Positions 36,488 through 47,362 of a DNA stretch of 64,000 nt are shown in pieces. A model generated the notes under the pieces. It did not search any database. It was not told the DNA's origin and saw only the letters and a program-made list of their open reading frames with translations. Each line of letters begins with the position of its first letter. The first letter of the stretch is position 1. The position numbers were made by a program, and so were the translations under genes. The DNA comes from Clostridium sp. AN503 (GTDB lineage Bacteria > Bacillota > Clostridia > Lachnospirales > Lachnospiraceae): assembly GCF_040719375.1 (NCBI RefSeq), contig NZ_JBFDTP010000001.1, positions 496,001-560,000 of the forward strand. Direction: 5' to 3'.

Positions 36488-38166
36488 AGGATGATCTCCT
36501 CCTGATTCTGTTTTATTCTGATACAGGTCTTCTGTCTGATGCTCCCCTTGTTCCGGTCTGCTGCCAGACGGTGGAACAGGGTCTTTGCCGCCAGGTTCGT
36601 TATAAGGATAAAAATAGACAGAACAAAAATTTCATTATACTTCGTATAATACTGCAATTCCTTGATCTTAGTTGTGATCACCATGGTCCGCGCCCCGGCG
36701 ATGAAGATCACCGCGCTGACTGTTACCATGGCATTGACAAAATAATAGCCAAATACCTCCAGGATCGTCGCCATTGCATTGGGCGTCACCACGCGTACAA
36801 TGGTCTTAAGCCAGGTATCTCCCATCAGCATCGCCGTTGTCTCCCATGACGCGTTCATCTTTGCCAGGGAATTCTTCATCATCAGATATGGCGTGGAAAA
36901 ATAATGGATGACATTGCAGACCACGATCAGCGTCAGCGTATTTTGCAGGGAAGTCCCGGAAAATACCAGCAAGTATGCAATACCGATCACCATGCCCGGA
37001 ATAGTGTTGGTGATCAGGGAGATATTTTCAATCACCCTTTTTGCACGGTCCGGCATGCGGCTCCGCGCCGTGGCAAGAGCCGCCCCGTAGGTGGTGAGCG
37101 AACCGAAGAGAGCTGTTAAAAGCGCTGCCGCCAAAGAGTTTTTATATACTCCCAGCAGGCTTTTATCCCGCAGCACGTTCTCTAAATGCTCCAGTGTGAA
37201 GCTGATCCGATAAGGCCACTCTTCCACAAACGGTACCAGGAAAATAACAGCAAACACCGACAGCACCAACACAAGCACCAGCGCGCTTCCCAGGCCCAGC
37301 AGCCCGTCGCGCAGGCGGTTTTTCCGTATTTCTATGACAGAGATCTTATTATACCGGATATTGTACTTTTCCAGGTAATGCAGCAGCGCTATGGTCAGTA
37401 CCGACGGGATCAGCATCAGCACCGCCACCACGGATCCCCGGTTGAAGTTGGGGATACTGCCCAACATCTCATTGTAAAGCACGGACGCTGCCACCTCGTA
37501 CTGGCCTCCCACCGACGCCGGGATGCCATAATCGGTAAAACAGAGGAAAAAGCACTGCACAAAGGATGCCGCCAGAGTTCCCAGCAGAGGGCGCACTACA
37601 GTTCCTGTAAGGGTCTGCCACGGATTGTCTCCCATGATCCGCGAAACGACAGAGAATTTCTTGTCGATATATCCCATCGTATTGGACACCAACAGGAAAG
37701 ACACCGGCAGAGTGTAGATCAAATATCCCAGCAGAAGCCCGTAAAAGCCATACAGATCGAATATCTGCCGTCCGAACAGCTTTGTGATCAGCCCCTGCCT
37801 GCCAAAGGAATAGATGATGGCAAAGCCATAGGTTATGGTAGGCAGCAGCATAGGTATCACCGCACACCTGCGGATCAGGGCCTTATATCCTGCCGGAAGA
37901 TTGCTGTAGTGGATCGTATAGGCAAGCAGGAATGCAAGCAGGGTTGCCAGCACGGCGCAGCATACAGAGATCCAGATACTATTGCCGAAGGCTTCCGCAA
38001 ATCCTCTGCCAGTCAGGACCTCCGCGTAATTCCTAAAGGTAATGCCGCCGCCATTTTCAAAGGATTTATAAAAAAGCCGGCAGATCGGAAGGATCAGGAA
38101 TGCAAAAAACAGCAGGGTGACCGCCAGGAATATTCCTTTTATCTCTGGTTCTTTTTTCTTCCCCAT
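36484..38166 (-). CDS. ABC-transporter permease, two fused permease domains
   Basis: The 560-residue protein has about twelve membrane helices and two copies of the binding-protein-dependent permease module. The coupling (EAA-like) loops are visible in each half: KFSVVSRIMGDNPWQTLTGTVV and NASWETTAMLMGDTWLKTIVRVV. Such FbpB-like fused permeases serve one ATPase dimer. In Salmonella the aminoethylphosphonate system has two separate permeases (PhnU, PhnV), so this is a fused equivalent. The ATG at 38166 lies four bases after the ATPase stop codon. A longer frame upstream would overlap the ATPase gene. Confidence 0.88.
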   Translation of the reverse strand: MGKKKEPEIKGIFLAVTLLFFAFLILPICRLFYKSFENGGGITFRNYAEVLTGRGFAEAFGNSIWISVCCAVLATLLAFLLAYTIHYSNLPAGYKALIRRCAVIPMLLPTITYGFAIIYSFGRQGLITKLFGRQIFDLYGFYGLLLGYLIYTLPVSFLLVSNTMGYIDKKFSVVSRIMGDNPWQTLTGTVVRPLLGTLAASFVQCFFLCFTDYGIPASVGGQYEVAASVLYNEMLGSIPNFNRGSVVAVLMLIPSVLTIALLHYLEKYNIRYNKISVIEIRKNRLRDGLLGLGSALVLVLVLSVFAVIFLVPFVEEWPYRISFTLEHLENVLRDKSLLGVYKNSLAAALLTALFGSLTTYGAALATARSRMPDRAKRVIENISLITNTIPGMVIGIAYLLVFSGTSLQNTLTLIVVCNVIHYFSTPYLMMKNSLAKMNASWETTAMLMGDTWLKTIVRVVTPNAMATILEVFGYYFVNAMVTVSAVIFIAGARTMVITTKIKELQYYTKYNEIFVLSIFILITNLAAKTLFHRLAADRNKGSIRQKTCIRIKQNQEEIIL

Positions 38167-38170
38167 ACCC

Positions 38171-38947
38171 TTACCCCACCCGCACTTCCAGCCGGGGCGC
38201 TGTACCCTGTTTAAACAGGGTGAAGATATGATTCCTTTTGATGACAAGCTGGTTTAAAATAAATTCTTTCACAAAGTCATTTTGGGGCGTCTCGATGATC
38301 TCCTCCGGCTTTCCGTACTGGGAGATCTGCCCCTCATTTACGATCAGCACTTTATCCGACAGCGTCAGGGCCTCCTCCGGGTCATGGGTGACAATGATCG
38401 TTGTCAGGCGATAGTCCCTGGCGATCTGGCGGATCTTTTCTTTGATCGACTCTTTGATCACGCCGTCGAGCGCACTCAGCGGCTCGTCCAGCAGCAGGAT
38501 CTTGGGCTTCATCACCATGGTCCTTGCCAATGCCACTCTCTGTTTTTGTCCGCCGGAAAGCTGTTCGATCCTCTTGTGAAGATGCTCCCGCAGCCCCAGC
38601 AGGTCGATCAGCTCCTCCACCTCCTGGGATGTAGAGATCTTTGGATTGTTTTTAAGCCCGTATGTAACATTCTGATAGACGTTCAGATTGGGGAACAGAG
38701 CGTAATCCTGGAATACGATGTTAAATCCCCGCTGTTCCATGGGCATGGCCGTTAAATCCCTGCCGTCAAATAAAATAGCCCCTTCATCTGCATCAGTCAG
38801 TCCCAGGATCAGGTTTAAAAGCGTCGTTTTCCCGCACCCGGAAGGTCCCAGGATGGAGACGATCTCTCCCTCCTCAATATTCAGGTTAATGTCGTGCAGA
38901 ATCGTATTTCCATCATATGATTTTTTTAAATTTCTGATTTCCAGCAT
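38171..38947 (-). CDS. phnT: ABC-transporter ATPase for aminoethylphosphonate uptake
   Basis: The 258-residue ATPase has Walker A LGPSGCGKTTLLNL, the Q-loop in NIVFQDYALFPNL, signature QLSGGQKQRVALARTM, Walker B KILLLDEPLSALDG and the switch His in IIVTHDPEEAL. It is the first gene of the operon: ATPase, permease, lipoprotein, phnW, phnX. The ATG at 38947 has AGGAG five bases upstream. Confidence 0.9.
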   Translation of the reverse strand: MLEIRNLKKSYDGNTILHDINLNIEEGEIVSILGPSGCGKTTLLNLILGLTDADEGAILFDGRDLTAMPMEQRGFNIVFQDYALFPNLNVYQNVTYGLKNNPKISTSQEVEELIDLLGLREHLHKRIEQLSGGQKQRVALARTMVMKPKILLLDEPLSALDGVIKESIKEKIRQIARDYRLTTIIVTHDPEEALTLSDKVLIVNEGQISQYGKPEEIIETPQNDFVKEFILNQLVIKRNHIFTLFKQGTAPRLEVRVG

Positions 38948-38991
38948 AGGAACTCCTCTCACGTTTTCTTTCTATTTCCCTGCCTCTACAT

Positions 38992-39013
38992 AAAACCATA
39001 TTTTGGTGGTTTT
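38992..39013. promoter_or_regulatory. Operator-like inverted repeat before the phosphonate operon
   Basis: AAAACCA and TGGTTTT flank eight bases, about 45 bases upstream of the ATPase start codon. A regulator site is likely; a clear promoter could not be chosen. Confidence 0.4.
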
Positions 39014-39043
39014 CTTCTACCGGATTTCGGATAACTTTGGGTT

Positions 39044-39115
39044 AAAAAAACGTAAAAGAGCTGCGGAGTCTCTGATTTGGGATATTTTGATCCAAATCCG
39101 AGCTCCACAGCTCTT
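39044..39115 (-). terminator. Terminator of the GGDEF-EAL gene
   Basis: AAGAGCTG-C-GGAG pairs with CTCC-A-CAGCTCTT, and an inner GATTTGG/CCAAATC stem extends it. On the minus strand ACG and seven T follow. A TTATTTTT on the other side makes it possibly bidirectional. Confidence 0.7.
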
Positions 39116-39170
39116 ATTTTTGCAGTCCGGCGGAGCAGCTTTTGTGGGCCAGGCCCCATGCTCCGTTCAT

Positions 39171-40562
39171 CTACCGTTTTAATTTTTCTTTTTCACGCTC
39201 CAGCGCGATCCTTGATTCTTCCATGGAGGTATCGATCAGCTCCGGCAGCAGTTCTTCCGGAATGGTAGGCGCATAGTAAAATCCCTGCTGAAGCTCACAG
39301 CCAAACCGCTCCAGGGCATCTAACTGCCTGTCAGTCTCCACCCCTTCCGCGATCAGACGTCTGCCCATCTTCTGGGCAATATGTACCAAACCTTCAATGA
39401 CTGCTTCCGATTCCGGGTTCGCCTCCAGCTGCCAGATGAACATCCGCTCAAATTTAAGGGTATCTACAGGAAGCTCGAAGATCCGGCTGATACCGGAATA
39501 ACCGGAACCAAAATTGTTCAGGATCACCTCCACCCCCATCTCAGACAGCTCCTGCATAAGCACGGCTATATTCATATACGCTGTGCTCATAGCGTATTCG
39601 TCAATCTCAATCGCCATCTTACCTGCGGGGATCTCATAGGTCTCTATCAGACGGGATATCTCGTCCAGAAAGCCCTCCTGTAAGAACAGGGCCGGTGAAA
39701 CAGGCACCGCGACCGACTCAAATTCCTTACCCGCCTTTATAAGCCCGGCGATCATAGCCGCCGCTTTATTCAGCACATAAAACTCTACCGCACGGATCTG
39801 TCCCGTATCCTCCGCCACCGGAAGGAACTCCGCGCTTCCGACCATGCCTATGCCTTTTACATAAATGCGCAGATAGATCTCCGCCCGTGTGAATTTATCT
39901 GCCCTGGTGTCATAGGTCAGACGGTAGCGTACCTCGATCTCATCATTGTCAAGGGCTGTATTCAGATAACGCGCGATCGCCTGACGCCGCAGAAACTGGG
40001 TGTGCAGCTGTTTGTCATACATGACATACTGGTTGCTGCCCGACTCTGCCGCACTGGATATGGCAAGGTCCAGGCACTTTATCATATCCCCGGCATTGTC
40101 CGCATATCCCGGATAGGAGCAAAGCCCGATCTGCACCGAACAGAGACAGTCCATATCCTGTATCTTCCAGCCATGGTCAAACCGCCGGATCAGCTTCTCT
40201 GCAAGCCTGACTGAATCTCCCTGGCTGTAATCCTTCAGGATAATTATAAACTCCACACCCACATAACGGTACACGGTACAGCCCGTCATCTCCTCCAGAT
40301 ATCCGAGGATATTCTCCAGCAGCTCCTCACAATATTCATATCCAAACAGCTCATTCATGCGTTTGAAGTTCTCAATATACAGCTTCAGAACAACGCCCTC
40401 ATTTCCCAGCTGGAACTGCGCATCTAAATGGCGGTAGCAGATCCGGCTGTCGCTCTCTTTTTTCTCTTCATAGACAGCGTTTCTTGACCTCTGTTCTTCC
40501 GCCAATGATTTATCCGCAGGCTGCTCTTCTAACGGCGCGCTCTTTTTGCGAAATATACTCAT
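39171..40562 (-). CDS. Degenerate GGDEF-EAL protein (probable c-di-GMP receptor)
   Basis: The 463-residue soluble protein has a GGDEF-type domain (about residues 55-200) and an EAL-type domain (about 205-445). Both active sites are altered. The GG(D/E)EF loop reads YVGVEFIII. The EAL motif region reads RAEIYLRI instead of an EAL-x-R form. The metal-binding DDFG loop reads NNFGSGYSG. The late EGVET motif is kept. From family knowledge such changes abolish synthesis and hydrolysis of c-di-GMP, so a receptor or scaffold role is inferred. No membrane segment or sensor domain is seen. It is monocistronic with its own terminator. Confidence 0.85.
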   Translation of the reverse strand: MSIFRKKSAPLEEQPADKSLAEEQRSRNAVYEEKKESDSRICYRHLDAQFQLGNEGVVLKLYIENFKRMNELFGYEYCEELLENILGYLEEMTGCTVYRYVGVEFIIILKDYSQGDSVRLAEKLIRRFDHGWKIQDMDCLCSVQIGLCSYPGYADNAGDMIKCLDLAISSAAESGSNQYVMYDKQLHTQFLRRQAIARYLNTALDNDEIEVRYRLTYDTRADKFTRAEIYLRIYVKGIGMVGSAEFLPVAEDTGQIRAVEFYVLNKAAAMIAGLIKAGKEFESVAVPVSPALFLQEGFLDEISRLIETYEIPAGKMAIEIDEYAMSTAYMNIAVLMQELSEMGVEVILNNFGSGYSGISRIFELPVDTLKFERMFIWQLEANPESEAVIEGLVHIAQKMGRRLIAEGVETDRQLDALERFGCELQQGFYYAPTIPEELLPELIDTSMEESRIALEREKEKLKR

Positions 40563-40674
40563 CTTTTTTCCTCCTGCCCTGATATATTCCTATTGTAGCT
40601 GAATCACTGCTGATTTACCATCTCTTTTTTACTTTTGCGTAAAACATACCAGTCTGGCGGCCTTCTCTTTTCAC

Positions 40675-40706
40675 AACAAAGCCGCCAGGCAATTCTGCCC
40701 GGCGGC
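40675..40706 (-). terminator. Terminator of the first collagen-like gene
   Basis: On the minus strand GCCGCCGGGCA pairs with TGCCTGGCGGC (one G-T pair) around four bases, then TTTGTTGTG follows. It lies about 45 bases after the stop codon. Confidence 0.8.
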
Positions 40707-40751
40707 CCCATTTCATCCACGGTATCTGCTAAAATCTCGTTTGATAGTATT

Positions 40752-42497
40752 TTAGCCGCTGATCCTGACACCGGTATTATCGCCCAGCCGGATAACAGTA
40801 AATGCGATCTCATCAAAGGTAAAACCATCTTCGTCCACAACTACCTGGAGTGTTGCCGGTACATTAGTCACAAGGAACGGAACGCTGAATGACAAGTTCG
40901 CCTGTTCCGAAGATGATGTGAAGATCGTACTGGCCACACCACCTGCCACCTGTACTCCATCCAGGTTCAGATGAAGTCTTAACTGTGCCGGAATAGCCGT
41001 GCCTGGATTGACCGATACGGAGCTGTGGAACGTAGCCTGATACACCCCGGGCTGAGTGATGATAACATCTGTCGATCCTGCCTGGTGAGTGATGGCGCTG
41101 CCGGCTATCAACGGATTGTTGCCATAATAGAGCGCTCCGCCTGCCGGAGGCGACTGTCTTGAAGTATCTGTTGTTGCCAATACATCCAACGTACCGCCGC
41201 CACCGCCCGGTTCACCACGCGGTATAACAAACTCAAACACAGCATCTTCTTCTGTACCAACGTTTATCACTTCCGCCGGTGTCCCCGGTTCACCTGTTAT
41301 CACCGCACCAACACGGATCGTTGCCGATCTTCCCTGCGGACCTTCCGGACCTTCTGGGCCCTGCAGCCCTTCCGGACCCTGCAGTCCTTCTGGACCCTGT
41401 GGACCTTCCGGACCCTGTGGACCTTCCGGACCCTGTAGTCCTTCCGGACCCTGTAGTCCTTCTGGGCCCTGCAATCCTTCCGGGCCCTGTGGGCCTTCCG
41501 GGCCGGTAGGGCCGGTAACGCCGGTGGCTCCTGTGGCTCCCGCGGCTCCTGTAGCTCCTGTAGCTCCGGTGGCTCCGGCGGCTCCGGCAGGCCCCGTGGC
41601 TCCCGTAGCTCCGGCGGCTCCGGTGGCTCCGGCAGCTCCTGTGGCTCCGGTGGCTCCGGCAGGTCCCGTGGCTCCCGTAGCTCCGGCGGCTCCGGTGGCT
41701 CCGGCAGCTCCTGTAGCTCCTGTAGCCCCAGCGGCTCCTGTGGCTCCGGTGGCTCCGGCAGGTCCCGTGGCTCCCGCGGCTCCTGTAGCTCCGGTGGCTC
41801 CTGTAGCTCCGGTGGCTCCGGTAGCTCCGGCGGCTCCGGTGGCTCCGGTGGCTCCGGTGGCTCCACGCGGTATTTCAAAGTCCAGAACAGCAAAATTAGC
41901 ATCACCCGCATCTATCACCCGAGCTCCCTCTTCCGGCTCTACTGTTGTAGTTGAGCGAATGACGACGCTGCGGCCGGTTGGACCCGTTGGACCCGTTGGA
42001 CCCGTTGGGCCAGTTACACCGGTTGGGCCGGTGGCTCCGGTGGGACCCGTTGACCCGGTTGCTCCGGTTAAGCCGATGGCTCCTGTGGCTCCGCTCGGAC
42101 CCGTTGGGCCGGTGGGTCCGGTTGAGCCAGTTGCACCGGTGACTCCGGCGGTTCCGGTGGCTCCAGTGGCTCCGGTCGGACCGGGTTCTCCTGTCGCTCC
42201 AGGTGCTCCGACTGGCCCAGTGGCTCCTGTTGCGCCCGGACACCCGCGTGGTCCCATTGGTCCCATCTGCCCCGGACACCCACGTGGTCCCATTGGTCCC
42301 TGGCATCCCTGTGGCCCCATTGGTCCCATAGGACCGGTCGGTCCCCGGTTACAGCAGCAATTGCTGTTGCACCCACATGTGCTACATCTGCCAGCTCCCG
42401 TTTCTACCAAAGCATTATCTTCTGATCCACAATTTTCAGATCCATTGTAATCATAACCCCCACTGAAATTCGGATGATTTTGACAATTATAAAACAT
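40752..42497 (-). CDS. Collagen-like exosporium protein 1 (BclA type)
   Basis: The 581-residue protein is probably on the spore surface. A Cys-rich N-terminus ([15 protein letters not shown]) leads into Gly-X-Y triplets rich in GPT, GAT and GPQ-GPE. Two short non-collagen inserts of one type ([18 protein letters not shown] and [17 protein letters not shown]) separate the triplet blocks. The C-terminal ~140 residues ([16 protein letters not shown] to [15 protein letters not shown]) resemble the BclA C-terminal TNF-like domain that trimerises the fibre. The ATG at 42497 has AAGGAGG nearby and a sigma-K-like promoter 170 bases upstream. Long repeats make exact triplet numbers liable to assembly error. 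Confidence 0.88.
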   Translation of the reverse strand: MFYNCQNHPNFSGGYDYNGSENCGSEDNALVETGAGRCSTCGCNSNCCCNRGPTGPMGPMGPQGCQGPMGPRGCPGQMGPMGPRGCPGATGATGPVGAPGATGEPGPTGATGATGTAGVTGATGSTGPTGPTGPSGATGAIGLTGATGSTGPTGATGPTGVTGPTGPTGPTGPTGRSVVIRSTTTVEPEEGARVIDAGDANFAVLDFEIPRGATGATGATGAAGATGATGATGATGATGAAGATGPAGATGATGAAGATGATGAAGATGAAGATGATGPAGATGATGAAGATGAAGATGATGPAGAAGATGATGATGAAGATGATGVTGPTGPEGPQGPEGLQGPEGLQGPEGLQGPEGPQGPEGPQGPEGLQGPEGLQGPEGPEGPQGRSATIRVGAVITGEPGTPAEVINVGTEEDAVFEFVIPRGEPGGGGGTLDVLATTDTSRQSPPAGGALYYGNNPLIAGSAITHQAGSTDVIITQPGVYQATFHSSVSVNPGTAIPAQLRLHLNLDGVQVAGGVASTIFTSSSEQANLSFSVPFLVTNVPATLQVVVDEDGFTFDEIAFTVIRLGDNTGVRISG

Positions 42498-42667
42498 AAC
42501 AATCCTCCTTCTTAACTTTTTACAACACATGGTTCCATGACTGTTTAAAAACAAAAGGCCATTAGCACAGAATCGCCATTCGGCACAAGTTCAGCGATGT
42601 TTTCTCCAGCCTTCACTCCTGCGGATGGTCTGATGAAACATGCTTAACATTCTTTGTCAGCATACTG

Positions 42668-42699
42668 TATTATATGAATAAAACCCAAAGTTGGTGTAC
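42668..42699 (-). promoter_or_regulatory. Sigma-K-like promoter of collagen gene 1
   Basis: On the minus strand TGTACACC, 16 bases, CATATAATA, then CAGTATG. The -35/-10 pattern AC and CATAnnnTA is that of late mother-cell sigma-K. Two near copies stand before collagen genes 3 and 4. The 400-base spacer 42498-42898 otherwise holds only this promoter and the terminator at 42749-42801. Confidence 0.6.
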
Positions 42700-42748
42700 A
42701 AGTCATCGGACAGGCATTAGAAATCAGCATTATCACTATACCGCACAC

Positions 42749-42801
42749 AAAAAGAGGGGGCGCAAAATCATTAACATAGATGATTGAGCGACACCCTCTT
42801 C
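42749..42801 (-). terminator. Terminator of collagen gene 2
   Basis: AGAGGG and a GC pair fold with GC and CCCTCT, with an inner AATCAT/ATGATT stem. On the minus strand TTTTT follows. Confidence 0.6.
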
Positions 42802-42898
42802 AGGCTTTAAAAGAACCAGCATACCGTACTAATTTTTTCTAACCGGCAAAAAATCTATGCCAGCAGTGTCACATGTTCCGTGGATATGCTTCGTGGAT

Positions 42899-43903
42899 TT
42901 ATCTGGTGAGTATTTCTGCTTTACATGCAGAAACAAAGGTGGGATCACTGTTGTTGGCACCTACAAGTACCAGAATGCCAAATTGATTAACCAGAACAGT
43001 TCCCTGCCCTACCGTTTGTCCCCCAGCCTTGATACTGACTCCAGCAGTTCCTACCGGAAGATAGGAACGGACAGCAGCTTCGCAGTTCGCTCCGCAGCCT
43101 GTTGGTGTTGGCGTTGGCGCAGGAAGGTATGTGATGGCATTATTATAGGTTGTACTGGTAACCCTGACCGAGGCAATTCTGCAGATGGAAACTGCTTCCT
43201 GTGCCACGCCCTGGCTATTGGTCAGCTGGAGAAGACCGGCATTGGGGTTTGAATTTGGAGCCGGCAAAAGGCTGCCAGCTCGACCGCTTGCATTGTCCCC
43301 GCTTTCCATTGATACCACAATATTATCCGTTGGATAAAGCTGAATAATCTGCTGAAGTACATTTTGCATCTGAGCAACACAGGCACAGGCTGCATTGTCA
43401 CCAGCAGGTCCGGTAACACCGGTAGATCCAGTCGCGCCGGTGGGGCCGGTTGCCCCAGTTGCTCCCGCGGGGCCTGTCGCTCCACTCGCACCAGTCGGCC
43501 CGGTTGCCCCAGTTGCTCCCGCGGGGCCTGTCGCTCCACTCGCACCAGTCGGCCCGGTTGCCCCAGTTGCTCCCGCGGGGCCTGTCATTCCGGCGGCCCC
43601 AGTTGCACCGGTAGGACCAGTTACTCCCGTAGGGCCAGTTACTCCCTGCGGGCCCCTCTGACCCGGACATCCCTGCGGCCCCATTGGTCCCGGACATCCC
43701 TGCGGCCCCATTGGGCCCTCAGGACCAGTAGGTCCCCGATTGCAACAACAATTATCACATGGATTATTGCAACCACACCCGCACGAATTATATCTGCCAG
43801 CCACAGATCTTTCCGACTCTATGCTTCTTACAAAAGAATTTTCTGATTCGTCACAATCAAAATCCCTGCCATAATTCATATCATTCTGGTAGCCAAAAAA
43901 CAT
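42899..43903 (-). CDS. Collagen-like exosporium protein 2
   Basis: The 334-residue protein begins [17 protein letters not shown], has a Cys-rich stretch ([17 protein letters not shown]), about 35 Gly-X-Y triplets and a C-terminal domain of about 165 residues. That domain ([60 protein letters not shown]) is clearly related to the one in collagen protein 4 and is not the BclA or BclB domain as I know them. AGGAGGGG lies five to seven bases before the ATG. No sigma-K-like box is seen in the 79-base gap upstream, so it may share the transcript of collagen gene 3. Confidence 0.85.
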   Translation of the reverse strand: MFFGYQNDMNYGRDFDCDESENSFVRSIESERSVAGRYNSCGCGCNNPCDNCCCNRGPTGPEGPMGPQGCPGPMGPQGCPGQRGPQGVTGPTGVTGPTGATGAAGMTGPAGATGATGPTGASGATGPAGATGATGPTGASGATGPAGATGATGPTGATGSTGVTGPAGDNAACACVAQMQNVLQQIIQLYPTDNIVVSMESGDNASGRAGSLLPAPNSNPNAGLLQLTNSQGVAQEAVSICRIASVRVTSTTYNNAITYLPAPTPTPTGCGANCEAAVRSYLPVGTAGVSIKAGGQTVGQGTVLVNQFGILVLVGANNSDPTFVSACKAEILTR

Positions 43904-43982
43904 GCTATTCCCCTCCTATTCTTTATATGCCGCCGTCTGTATTAACATTGTCAGAAAACGCACTTGCAAAATGATTCATCTA

Positions 43983-45167
<1,185 letters not shown>

Positions 45168-45303
45168 GATGTTCTCCTCTCTTTGATTCTATTAGCCATC
45201 AGATACCCGTATCATAAATTGTCGAAAACGGCCTGGTCTGTTTCACCGGTCAGTCCGGCCTGCCCATCTCATAACATACTGGATATTTCCTCTGAGCATA
45301 CTA

Positions 45304-45335
45304 TAATATATGAGCAATGGATGATGTTGGTGTAC
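45304..45335 (-). promoter_or_regulatory. Sigma-K-like promoter of collagen gene 3
   Basis: On the minus strand TGTACACC, 16 bases, CATATATTA, then TAGTATG. It is a near copy of the boxes at 42668 and 46230. Confidence 0.6.
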
Positions 45336-45351
45336 AAGTCAGATAACGCGC

Positions 45352-45381
45352 AAATGGGTGGACAGTTGTGCCCACCCATTT
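45352..45381. terminator. Hairpin after collagen gene 4
   Basis: AAATGGGTGG pairs perfectly with CCACCCATTT around ten bases. It lies six bases after the stop codon of collagen gene 4, but no T run follows, so termination is uncertain. Confidence 0.5.
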
Positions 45382-45387
45382 CAGGTT

Positions 45388-46180
45388 TTATCTGTAAAAC
45401 AGATCTATGTTGCAGGTTGAAACAAAGGTTATATTGGTAACAGCTTCATTCGCAAGCACGATCATACCGTATTCATTCCTTATGACCGTTCCCGTTGATG
45501 GGGTTTGAGTATTTGTTATTATATTCGCATCCGTTCCGACAGGTAAAAGAGAACGAATCGTTATTTCGCAATCAGCGCAGCAATCTGTCGGAGCAGGGAC
45601 CGGTCCTGGCAAATAGGTAATTGCATCATTATATGTTGCATTGTTTATTTGAATTGTATCGATACTACATACAGACAAATACTGCCCTAAACTCTGAGAA
45701 TTTATCACCTCAAATACTCCAGCACGTCCATTGGGGCCTAATGTCAAAAGTCCCGGACGGCCAACAACTGCATCTCCACTCTCCAAAGTGATAAATAGAT
45801 CATTATTGGGGTATAACGTAATAATTTGCTGTATTATATTTCTCATTTGTTCTTTACAGGCGCAATTAGCAGTACTCGTACTGCTGGCAGGTCCAGTCGC
45901 CCCTGTAACACCGGTTGCTCCCGTCGGGCCTGTTGCTCCCGTGACACCGGTTGCTCCCGTCGGGCCTGTTGCTCCCGTAAGTCCGGTGGAACCAGTTGCC
46001 CCTGTAGCCCCTGTCGGCCCGGCAGGGCCCTCCATTCCCGGACACCCCTGTGGCCCCATTGGCCCCATTGGTCCCATCGGCCCCATTGGCCCATCACTGC
46101 CAGCAACAGTAACTTCTGTTGCAGCCACCATACTCCGGAATTTCACGAAACTCTGTATTATTATAGCAATTGTAATCCAT
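45388..46180 (-). pseudogene. Collagen-like exosporium protein 4, reading frame shifted at residue 28
   Basis: The best start (ATG at 46180, AAGGGAG six bases upstream) gives a family-like N-terminus, [20 protein letters not shown] then NRSYCCWQ, and stops at TGA (46094-46096). The collagen part DGPMGPMGP and the rest of the protein are in the +1 frame. Skipping the T at 46096 joins them into about 263 residues. The other frame has its own ATG at 46185, but its N-terminus ([16 protein letters not shown]) is unlike its relatives and its ribosome-binding site is too close. The C-terminal domain ([39 protein letters not shown]) is a paralogue of that in collagen protein 2. A mutation, a sequence error or +1 frameshifting at UGA are possible. 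Confidence 0.7.
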
Positions 46181-46229
46181 CGCATTCTCCCTTCTTATAC
46201 TTTGCTGGCTTTTTCATGCCGGCATACTG

Positions 46230-46261
46230 TACTATATGAAAAAGCGATGTGGTTTGTGTAC
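46230..46261 (-). promoter_or_regulatory. Sigma-K-like promoter of collagen gene 4
   Basis: On the minus strand TGTACACA, 16 bases, CATATAGTA, then CAGTATG. It lies just after the stop codon of the glycosyltransferase gene and 50 bases before the start. Confidence 0.55.
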
Positions 46262-46264
46262 AAG

Positions 46265-47362
46265 TTACCGGACGTCCGGTTCCTCCAAATGTGCAGAACG
46301 TTTTGCAAAATACGTTTTATTCCATTTGACTTCCGGTGAATCAGGCTTGTATTCCATAGATTTTTTATGGTATTCCAGCGCTTTCTCAAAATCCCCCATC
46401 CGGTCATAGCAGACACATAGCTGTATTGCCGGAAGGTAACCATAACAGTCCCATTGGATAAATGCTCCCGAATCCTCATGCGCCTCCTTAAGGAGCGCCT
46501 GCTGATACCAGAAAACAGCCTGTCGGTAATCTTTCCGGTCCATCATGGCCCTGCCGATCTCACAGCAGACCTCCGCCCGCGGAATATCAAAGACAAAGCT
46601 GGCAAACAATGCTTTAAGACGCTCATTTTCCTTTTCCATGTGCTCAAAACAGGAAGCCATCTGTATACATGCCTCTATCTTATTCTCAACCCATCCGTCC
46701 CTGTCTTCTAAAAATGCTCCAAATACCTCAACTGCCTTCTCATATTTTTGATGGTAATACAATTCCCTTGCATAATAAAACAGATGCCTTGCGCCCAAAC
46801 GTTCCCCGTTCTCCAGCATGTTTTCATAGATATTCAGATTCCTGTCCGGATCCCCACTCCCCAATTTCCGATGTTCAATAGAGATTGGGGAATACAGGAT
46901 CTTTCCCCGGGGCGTCACAGCTTCATGCACCTTACCCTCCCAGTAAAAACCGCGTCCATTTTTCAATAACCGTTCCCGGTAGTAAGAAAATGATACATTT
47001 CCGCTCTGATCAAACCCGGTCTGATATTTCATCATCACCACATCCGTATCAGGATCAAGCTCTTCTTTCAGACGCAGCAATTTTTTCTGTTCCGGTTCCG
47101 GTAAAACATCATCTGCATCCAGCCACATCCAATAATCCATAGTGCTTTTGGAACATGCAAAGTTTCTAGCCGCGGCAAAATCCTGCTTCCATGGATACTC
47201 AAATACCTGATCTGTATATTTTTTTGCTATTTCTTTTGTTTGGTCTACTGATCCTGTATCTACAATGATCATTTCATCTGCAATGTCTTTCATCTGCTCC
47301 AAAATACGTGCAATGACAGGTTCCTCATTTTTGACAATCATACACAGACTGATCGTAATCAT
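46265..47362 (-). CDS. Family 2 glycosyltransferase with TPR-like C-terminus
   Basis: The 365-residue cytoplasmic protein has a GT-A fold: [50 protein letters not shown] and the metal-binding [12 protein letters not shown]. The last ~150 residues form helical repeats ([55 protein letters not shown]) of TPR type. It overlaps the end of collagen gene 5 (ATGA) with AGGAGG upstream. In Clostridioides difficile the glycosyltransferase SgtA is encoded beside bclA1 and glycosylates spore collagen-like proteins. By analogy this enzyme probably starts glycans on the Thr of the GPT and GAT triplets. Confidence 0.88.
   Translation of the reverse strand: MITISLCMIVKNEEPVIARILEQMKDIADEMIIVDTGSVDQTKEIAKKYTDQVFEYPWKQDFAAARNFACSKSTMDYWMWLDADDVLPEPEQKKLLRLKEELDPDTDVVMMKYQTGFDQSGNVSFSYYRERLLKNGRGFYWEGKVHEAVTPRGKILYSPISIEHRKLGSGDPDRNLNIYENMLENGERLGARHLFYYARELYYHQKYEKAVEVFGAFLEDRDGWVENKIEACIQMASCFEHMEKENERLKALFASFVFDIPRAEVCCEIGRAMMDRKDYRQAVFWYQQALLKEAHEDSGAFIQWDCYGYLPAIQLCVCYDRMGDFEKALEYHKKSMEYKPDSPEVKWNKTYFAKRSAHLEEPDVR

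Noticed and set aside
41340..42380. Long plus-strand frames of Pro-Val-Ala-Pro repeats opposite the collagen-like genes
   Set aside because: They are the mirror of Gly-X-Y codons. They lack ribosome-binding sites, and the minus-strand proteins have proper starts and C-terminal domains.
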